Origin: Chloroflexi bacterium UBA5177
GTDB taxonomy: Bacteria; Chloroflexota; UBA5177
Assembly: GCA_002413265.1 (NCBI GenBank)
Contig: DHWR01000309.1
Location: 4,727 to 14,343 of the forward strand
Length of the DNA: 9,617 nt
Direction: 5' to 3'
In this document: one piece after another, positions 5,550-9,617 of the stretch
Position numbering within the stretch: position 1 is the stretch's first letter
How the letters are laid out: the number at the start of each line of letters is the position of its first letter
The notes under the pieces: generated by a model
Told to the model about the DNA's origin: nothing
The model's input: only the letters and a program-made list of their open reading frames with translations
The model's database searches: none
Position numbers and translations under genes: made by a program

Positions 5550-6865
5550 CCTGTCACCGAGCCCGAGCTGAGTAAGTCGATCGATAAGGCGGCGCTCCAG
5601 CTGAAGCTGTCGGTTCCGTAGCCTTCGCCGCTGATCGGGTTGAAGTACTCGCGGAAGCCACTCTTGGCGATGAGAGATAGAGAGTCACGTTTTAGTGTTT
5701 CTGCGAGGTCCCGCCGCCCATACGAGGCCAGCCCGTGCATGACCATCCAATTGGTGTTTATCCAAACGGGCCCAAGCCAGTAGTTCTCGGGGTTGAACCA
5801 CGGTGAATTGAGAGCTGTAGTTGGCGTGGAAAAGCCGTCCTTCGGGCGGTATTCGGATGCGTTTAGGAAGTGGCGTTCGATCAGCGTCTTCGCTCTGGCG
5901 TCGCTTGCCGCGAGGCCATACAACGTGTGAAAAGCGCCGATGGTATCGTCGCGCAGCAGTTCTCCGGCAACCCTGTCGAAGCTGTAATACGTGCCGTCGG
6001 CTTCGTCCCAAAGCTGCCTTTCAATGGCGCTCGCCGTGGAAGCGTGCCAGGCATCAGCCTGTGCATGATCCTCGCCTAGCAGCTTGCTAATCTCGGCCAA
6101 ATCTCGATCTGCCCGACACAGAATCGAGTTGAAAAGGACATCCTGAACCTGGAGCGGGGCGCTCTGGAGATACCGCTTCTGATCCCAATTCAGCTCGCGC
6201 ATCTGTTCGAGGAGATAAACGAACAGATCGTAGTCCTTGTTGGTTGGACGGTTTTTCGCGGCTACGTGCAAAAGGTCGAGCCGCTCGTAGTTCGGCTTGT
6301 AGGCCATTTGTACGCGGCTGCCGGCGTGCAGGTAAGGGGGAGAATTGTCGAGCCCGGATTCCCAGGGGTGAACGACAACGACGAGTCCGCTGCCGTCAGG
6401 ATCGCGCTCCTCGTAGAGCCAGCGATGGTAAGCCACAACGGAGGCATACACCGCTCGAAGGAAGTCCAGGCCTTCGGACTGATCCTGAGCACTCTCGTAC
6501 ACACGAAGCACCGCCGTGGCGAGCACCGGGGGCTGAGTAATTCCCGATGTTTGGACTCCTGTTGGAGCGTCTGGAGATCGCTCACTTAGCCACACATCCG
6601 GCCCCGGGAAATAGCCTCCGGCCTCTGGGTTGAATACTATCTGCGGCACCAACCCGTTGCGCCACTGACCCTTCAGCAGGGAACGGATCTCCTGTGCGGC
6701 GCGGTGAAAGGAGACATGCGACAGGCCGATGGCGATGAAGCAGGAATCCCAGTTCCACTGGTGTGGATAGAGCCCGGGCGCAGGTTTGGTCGATCCCCCC
6801 AGATCGTTGCCACGCAGGACTTCGGCCGCCGCGCCGATCAGCTGCTCGCGTGGGATCGCAGCCAC
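5546..6865 (-). CDS. GH63-type glycoside hydrolase, mannosyl/glucosylglycerate hydrolase-like
   Basis: This 439-residue cytoplasmic enzyme (no signal peptide) has the (alpha/alpha)6-barrel signature of the MgH/GgH group, which hydrolyses the compatible solutes mannosylglycerate and glucosylglycerate. Visible marks are YPHQWNWDSCF (residues 33-43), GITQPP (108-113), HPWESGLDNSPPY (166-178) with the likely general acid Asp173, NYWLGPVWINTNW (361-373), and FNPISGEGYGTDSFSW (408-423) with the likely base Glu414. From memory, the Thermus MgH pair is Asp182/Glu419, in the same contexts and at nearly the same spacing. The GTG start has AGGAG six bases upstream. The gene lies 73 bases downstream of typA on the same strand and may be co-transcribed with it. 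Sugar specificity cannot be read from sequence. An uncharacterised trehalase-like or glucosidase activity remains possible. Confidence 0.8.
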   Translation of the reverse strand: MAAIPREQLIGAAAEVLRGNDLGGSTKPAPGLYPHQWNWDSCFIAIGLSHVSFHRAAQEIRSLLKGQWRNGLVPQIVFNPEAGGYFPGPDVWLSERSPDAPTGVQTSGITQPPVLATAVLRVYESAQDQSEGLDFLRAVYASVVAYHRWLYEERDPDGSGLVVVVHPWESGLDNSPPYLHAGSRVQMAYKPNYERLDLLHVAAKNRPTNKDYDLFVYLLEQMRELNWDQKRYLQSAPLQVQDVLFNSILCRADRDLAEISKLLGEDHAQADAWHASTASAIERQLWDEADGTYYSFDRVAGELLRDDTIGAFHTLYGLAASDARAKTLIERHFLNASEYRPKDGFSTPTTALNSPWFNPENYWLGPVWINTNWMVMHGLASYGRRDLAETLKRDSLSLIAKSGFREYFNPISGEGYGTDSFSWSAALSIDLLSSGSVTG

Positions 6866-6938
6866 TATCTGCTCCTGTCCCTGTCGTCAGTGGACATAGC
6901 GTACCACGGCATCAACGGGGCCGCGTGCAGCGTGCGCC

Positions 6939-8759
6939 TTAGGCGGAGCGTCGCGCCTGTTTCACTCGCTGCTCGTGGTTGAGAACGCGTTTGCGAAGCC
7001 GGATGTTTTGAGGAGTTACTTCGACCAGCTCATCGTCCTGAATGAAGTCAAGTGACTGCTCTAGGCTGAGCAAAGTTGCAGGCGTCAGACGCACCAAGAT
7101 CTCGGAGGTGGAAGATCGCATGTTCGTCTTCTTCCTGTCCTTGCAGACGTTAACGACGATGTCGTCACCTCTGCTATTCATCCCGACGATCATGCCCCCG
7201 TACACCGGCGTCCCAGGCTCTACAAAGGTCGAGCCCCTGTCCTGAGCATTGGCAAGACCATACGACACTGCCTGCCCTTCTTCGAGGGCAACCAGGGCTC
7301 CCATGCGGTAGCTACTGATGTCTCCCGCGTACGAACGGTAGCCGACAAAAATGCTTGCCAGGATGCCGTTACCCCGAGTCGAGGTAAGGAACTCATTCCG
7401 GAAACCAATCAGACCACGCGTAGGAATGATGAACTCGAGACGAACCTCACCGTTCTCTTCCTGGTGCATGTTGGTCATGGTGCCACGCCGTGCAGCCATC
7501 GCCTGAGTGACGAAGCCCATGTGTTCCTCGTCAGTCTCGATGATCAGATCCTCAAAGGGCTCGTGGACATGCCCATCGACAATCCGCGTAATGACCTCAG
7601 GTCGTGAGACCTGGAATTCGTACCCTTCTCGCCTCATAGTCTCCACGAGGATGGCCAGATGAAGCTCGCCACGACCCGAAACCAGGAAGCTGTCGGCTCG
7701 GTCGGTGTCCTCGACGCGCATCGCCACATTGGTCTGAAGCTCCCGATAAAGCCTGTCTCGAAGCTGCCGAGATGTGCCCATTGTTCCCTCGCGTCCCGAG
7801 AAGGGAGAGGTGTTTACGCCAACGGTCATCCGGACGGTGGGCTCTTCTATCTCGATAAAGGGAAGCGCATCGGGCTGGTCAGAGGCCGCAATGGTCTCAC
7901 CGATAGAAGCATCTTCGATTCCGGTCAGCGCGACGATGTCTCCGGCTTCGACTCTTTCCACCGGCACTCGGGCCAACCCTTCGAAGGTGTAAAGCGCCAC
8001 TATCTTGCCGCTGCGCAGCGTGCCATGCCGGCCAATGACCGCAACGTTTGCGCCCGGCGCGGCGGCGCCGCGAGTTATCCTGCCCATGGCAATCCGCCCC
8101 TGGTATGAGTCGTAGCCCAGCGCGGTAACCAGGAGCTGGAGAGGACCTTCTTCAACTCTTGGAGGCGGCACGACCGACACAATCTTGTCGAAGAGTGGCT
8201 GCAAGTTCTCCTGTGGATCATCGAGGCTCGCGGCAGCGGTCCCGTTCTTTGCCACCGCGTAAATCACGGGGAAGTCGAGCTGATCTGATTCGGTGACCAG
8301 CTCCAGGAAAAGGTCCTGAGTCTGATGGAGCACCTCGGCCACGCGCGCATTCGGTCGGTCGATTTTGTTTACGACGACGATCGGTTTGAGACCGATCTCG
8401 AGTGCCTTCTTCAGTACGAAGCGGGTTTGGGGCATGGGGCCTTCAGCCGCGTCGACCAGGAGAAGGCAACCGTCCGCCATGTTGAGAACACGCTCGACCT
8501 CCCCACCAAAGTCAGCGTGGCCCGGCGTGTCGATGATGTTGATCTTGGTGCCTCGGTAGCGAACCGAAGTGTTCTTCGCAAGGATCGTGATGCCCTTCTC
8601 GCGCTCCAAGTCGTTGGAGTCGAGGATGAGCGTTCCCACCTGCTCGTTCTCTCGGAAGACGTTGCTCTGCTTGAGCATGCCGTCGACAAGAGTCGTCTTG
8701 CCATGATCGACGTGGGCGATGATGGCAAGATTTCGAATGTCGTCGCGGATGGGGCTCAA
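6939..8759 (-). CDS. typA: TypA/BipA ribosome-associated translational GTPase
   Basis: This 606-residue protein (from the TTG at 8757-8759) is the normal length for TypA/BipA, an EF-G-like GTPase that binds the ribosome, assists 50S assembly and supports growth under cold and other stress. The GTPase motifs are G1 AHVDHGKTT (15-23), the switch I region REKGITI (53-59), G3 [11 protein letters not shown] (77-87) and G4 NKID (131-134). Later come the beta-barrel domain, the EF-G-like domains with RGTMTNM and [12 protein letters not shown], and the basic C-terminal domain characteristic of TypA. The TTG at 8759 is chosen because GAGGA lies exactly five bases upstream. An earlier in-frame GTG (8771) has no ribosome site, and a TTG (8783) lies inside a terminator-like hairpin. 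The G5 region reads YAVAKNG where many TypA have YASA, a mild difference. The leader contains the putative attenuator described separately. Confidence 0.95.
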   Translation of the reverse strand: MSPIRDDIRNLAIIAHVDHGKTTLVDGMLKQSNVFRENEQVGTLILDSNDLEREKGITILAKNTSVRYRGTKINIIDTPGHADFGGEVERVLNMADGCLLLVDAAEGPMPQTRFVLKKALEIGLKPIVVVNKIDRPNARVAEVLHQTQDLFLELVTESDQLDFPVIYAVAKNGTAAASLDDPQENLQPLFDKIVSVVPPPRVEEGPLQLLVTALGYDSYQGRIAMGRITRGAAAPGANVAVIGRHGTLRSGKIVALYTFEGLARVPVERVEAGDIVALTGIEDASIGETIAASDQPDALPFIEIEEPTVRMTVGVNTSPFSGREGTMGTSRQLRDRLYRELQTNVAMRVEDTDRADSFLVSGRGELHLAILVETMRREGYEFQVSRPEVITRIVDGHVHEPFEDLIIETDEEHMGFVTQAMAARRGTMTNMHQEENGEVRLEFIIPTRGLIGFRNEFLTSTRGNGILASIFVGYRSYAGDISSYRMGALVALEEGQAVSYGLANAQDRGSTFVEPGTPVYGGMIVGMNSRGDDIVVNVCKDRKKTNMRSSTSEILVRLTPATLLSLEQSLDFIQDDELVEVTPQNIRLRKRVLNHEQRVKQARRSA

Positions 8760-8764
8760 AGGAT

Positions 8765-8769
8765 TCCTC
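8765..8769 (-). promoter_or_regulatory. Shine-Dalgarno that fixes the typA start
   Basis: GAGGA on the minus strand is followed by ATCCT and then the TTG at 8757-8759. This places the typA start right after the T-run of the upstream hairpin and excludes the longer GTG and TTG options, which have no ribosome-binding sequence. Confidence 0.65.
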
Positions 8770-8773
8770 ACAC

Positions 8774-8799
8774 AAAAAAGCAACCCGCAACGGGGTTGC
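8774..8799 (-). terminator. Intrinsic terminator-like hairpin in the typA leader
   Basis: On the minus strand GCAACCC (plus 8793-8799), a six-base loop (8787-8792) and GGGTTGC (plus 8780-8786) form a perfect 7-bp GC-rich stem, followed immediately by six T (plus 8774-8779). This is the classic Rho-independent layout for leftward transcription only; the plus strand has no T-run. It lies 84 bases past the stop of the zinc-ribbon-like gene, which it could terminate. It also lies just 15 bases before the typA start codon and downstream of the predicted typA promoter, so typA transcripts must pass it. Confidence 0.7.
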
Positions 8800-8821
8800 C
8801 CTGTTTCCTATTGCTATCAAA

Positions 8822-8830
8822 AGTATAGCA
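8822..8830 (-). promoter_or_regulatory. Putative extended -10 promoter of typA
   Basis: The minus strand reads TGCTATACT, an extended -10 element (TGN followed by TATACT, 5 of 6 to TATAAT). No good -35 is visible 16-18 bases upstream, which extended -10 promoters tolerate. Transcription would start near 8815, giving a leader of about 56 bases that contains the whole terminator-like hairpin and the typA Shine-Dalgarno sequence. Confidence 0.45.
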
Positions 8831-8882
8831 TAACGTTCTCGCGTTCCGGGGCCGTTTTGCGACCGAATGGGAGGTCAGTAGA

Positions 8883-9095
8883 TCAGACAGGAATCAGCAT
8901 GACTGAATCGACGATGAGGTGATCGCCGCCGGGCTGTGGTGCCACCCCGGACACCGGCACAAGATTTTCCTCGCCGCTGCAATCCGCACACTTGCCCAGA
9001 CCGCGAACCATGGGAGGCACTTCGACGTCCTCGTCGATGGAGACGTCAACGTCGACTTCGTGACTGCAATCGAATTTCGCATGAACTATTGCCAT
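8883..9095 (-). CDS. Small zinc-ribbon-like hypothetical protein
   Basis: This 70-residue protein has the ATG at 9093-9095 selected because GGAGG lies five bases upstream; an in-frame TTG at 9122 lacks a ribosome site. It contains Cys10-x-His12 near the N-terminus and Cys36-x-x-Cys39 (GKCADCSG), a spacing that could bind one metal ion as a minimal zinc ribbon. Between them is an acidic strand-like stretch (VDVDVSIDEDVEV, residues 14-26). The C-terminal part (VPVSGVAPQPGGDHLIVDSV) shows no further metal ligands. I do not recognise a family. Proteins of this sort may act in protein-protein contacts or as metal-binding adaptors, but nothing here decides the role. It lies between the cyclase gene and typA on the same strand and is probably ended by the hairpin at 8774-8799. 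Confidence 0.6.
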   Translation of the reverse strand: MAIVHAKFDCSHEVDVDVSIDEDVEVPPMVRGLGKCADCSGEENLVPVSGVAPQPGGDHLIVDSVMLIPV

Positions 9096-9212
9096 GGTTC
9101 CCTCCACACAATCGTCCGCCAAAGGGCGACTGCTCGCATCAAGCGTAATGATCCGCTAGCGGGGAGTGCCAGGGACGCGTAGGAGTTCACTCGACGGCCA
9201 AGTGGATTTCTG

Positions 9213-9617
9213 CTAGGCGGGAGCTGCGCTCTGCTCGAGCCACGGTGCAGGGGCGGGGGTTTCCGCCAGCCCAAGTACCAAGAAGGTCCGGATAGTGTCG
9301 CTCTTGCCCTTTAACCTGAGAGGTTCCGTCTCCTCGACCGTCAGCCGGTCTCCGAGCACTTCCCAGGTGCCCTGCCCGACTATGGTCTCCATCCGGCCGG
9401 CTGCGCTGCAGAGACGCGCGGCCGTGTTCACCGTGTCCCCGATGATGTCGAACTGCTTCCGGAAGGTACTTCCCATCTGGCCGACCACCGCTTCCCCGCT
9501 ATTCACCCCGATACCGAAGGCCACGGACGGTTGTCCCTTCGCGCGCAGCTGATCGTTAATGTGGTCGACTCGAGCGGTCATGTCCATGGCACATTGGACG
9601 GCTCGGACCGCGTGGTC
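9213..9617 (-). CDS. Class III adenylate/guanylate cyclase, C-terminal part (cut by window edge)
   Basis: The last 134 residues are visible; the gene begins beyond the right edge, so any sensor or membrane domain is unseen. The frame is open from the edge and begins DHAVRAVQCAMDM, a typical class III cyclase helix. It continues with GIGVNSGEAVVGQMGS and FDIIGDTVNTAARL. In that motif the visible Asp57 corresponds to the adenine-selecting Asp of mammalian adenylate cyclase, and Asn64 and Arg68 to the transition-state pair, so an active ATP cyclase is likely. A later LKGKSDTIRTFLV strand closes the domain, followed by a Pro/Ala-rich tail of about 15 residues. The metal-binding aspartates are outside the window. 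An ATG at 9587 is internal to the domain and should not be taken as the start. Confidence 0.9.
   Translation of the reverse strand, partial: DHAVRAVQCAMDMTARVDHINDQLRAKGQPSVAFGIGVNSGEAVVGQMGSTFRKQFDIIGDTVNTAARLCSAAGRMETIVGQGTWEVLGDRLTVEETEPLRLKGKSDTIRTFLVLGLAETPAPAPWLEQSAAPA

Noticed and set aside
7659..8108. 149-codon plus-strand frame opposite typA
   Set aside because: It lies wholly within the well-supported typA gene, and its translation shows no recognisable domain; it is an antisense shadow of a GC-rich gene.
8760..8783. Longer typA starting at the TTG at 8783 or the GTG at 8771
   Set aside because: Neither has a Shine-Dalgarno sequence, and 8783 lies within the stem of the terminator-like hairpin; the TTG at 8759 has GAGGA at ideal spacing.
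9153..9162. Perfect palindrome CCGCTAGCGG between the cyclase and the zinc-ribbon-like gene
   Set aside because: It has no room for a loop and no following T-run, so it is not a terminator; a 10-base palindrome alone is weak evidence for an operator.

Overview
This is a bacterial window of about 60% GC by eye. It is densely packed, with many GTG and TTG starts and overlapping genes. I cannot name the organism. The co-occurrence of a TypA/BipA GTPase, a GH63-type glycosylglycerate hydrolase-like enzyme, a class III nucleotide cyclase and a methyltransferase / FAD-oxidoreductase / ketosynthase cassette fits environmental phyla such as Acidobacteriota, Gemmatimonadota or relatives, but this is only an impression. 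I see no rRNA, tRNA, CRISPR, insertion sequence or phage gene.

Left part (1-258): no confident gene. It holds what look like two fully overlapping, oppositely directed sigma70-type promoters at about 97-131. The rightward one would drive the long operon. The leftward one, with a perfect TATAAT, would drive a gene that leaves the window at its left edge.

Plus-strand operon (259-5549): seven genes separated by at most 18 bases or overlapping. In order they are a small lipoprotein, a class I SAM methyltransferase, a geranylgeranyl-reductase-like FAD oxidoreductase, an SRPBCC (cyclase/aromatase-like) protein, a FabF-like ketosynthase, a 66-residue putative small beta-barrel protein, and a CaCA-type cation/Ca2+ antiporter. 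The methyltransferase and oxidoreductase resemble those usually found beside a type III polyketide synthase, but here no type III PKS is present and a FabF-like ketosynthase sits in the operon instead. The likely product is a modified polyketide or fatty-acyl-derived metabolite, by inference only. No acyl carrier protein, ketoreductase or dehydratase lies in the window. The antiporter gene has no standard start codon for its full length; an ATA codon with a good Shine-Dalgarno sequence is the best candidate.

Minus-strand half (5546-9617): reading right to left are the 3' part of a class III adenylate/guanylate cyclase gene cut by the window edge, a 70-residue zinc-ribbon-like protein, typA/bipA, and a GH63-type mannosyl/glucosylglycerate hydrolase-like enzyme. 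The hydrolase gene converges on the antiporter gene, and the two stop codons share a CTAG. Between an extended -10 promoter and the typA start lies a hairpin followed by six T in the typA direction. This is an intrinsic-terminator-like element that typA transcripts would have to read through.
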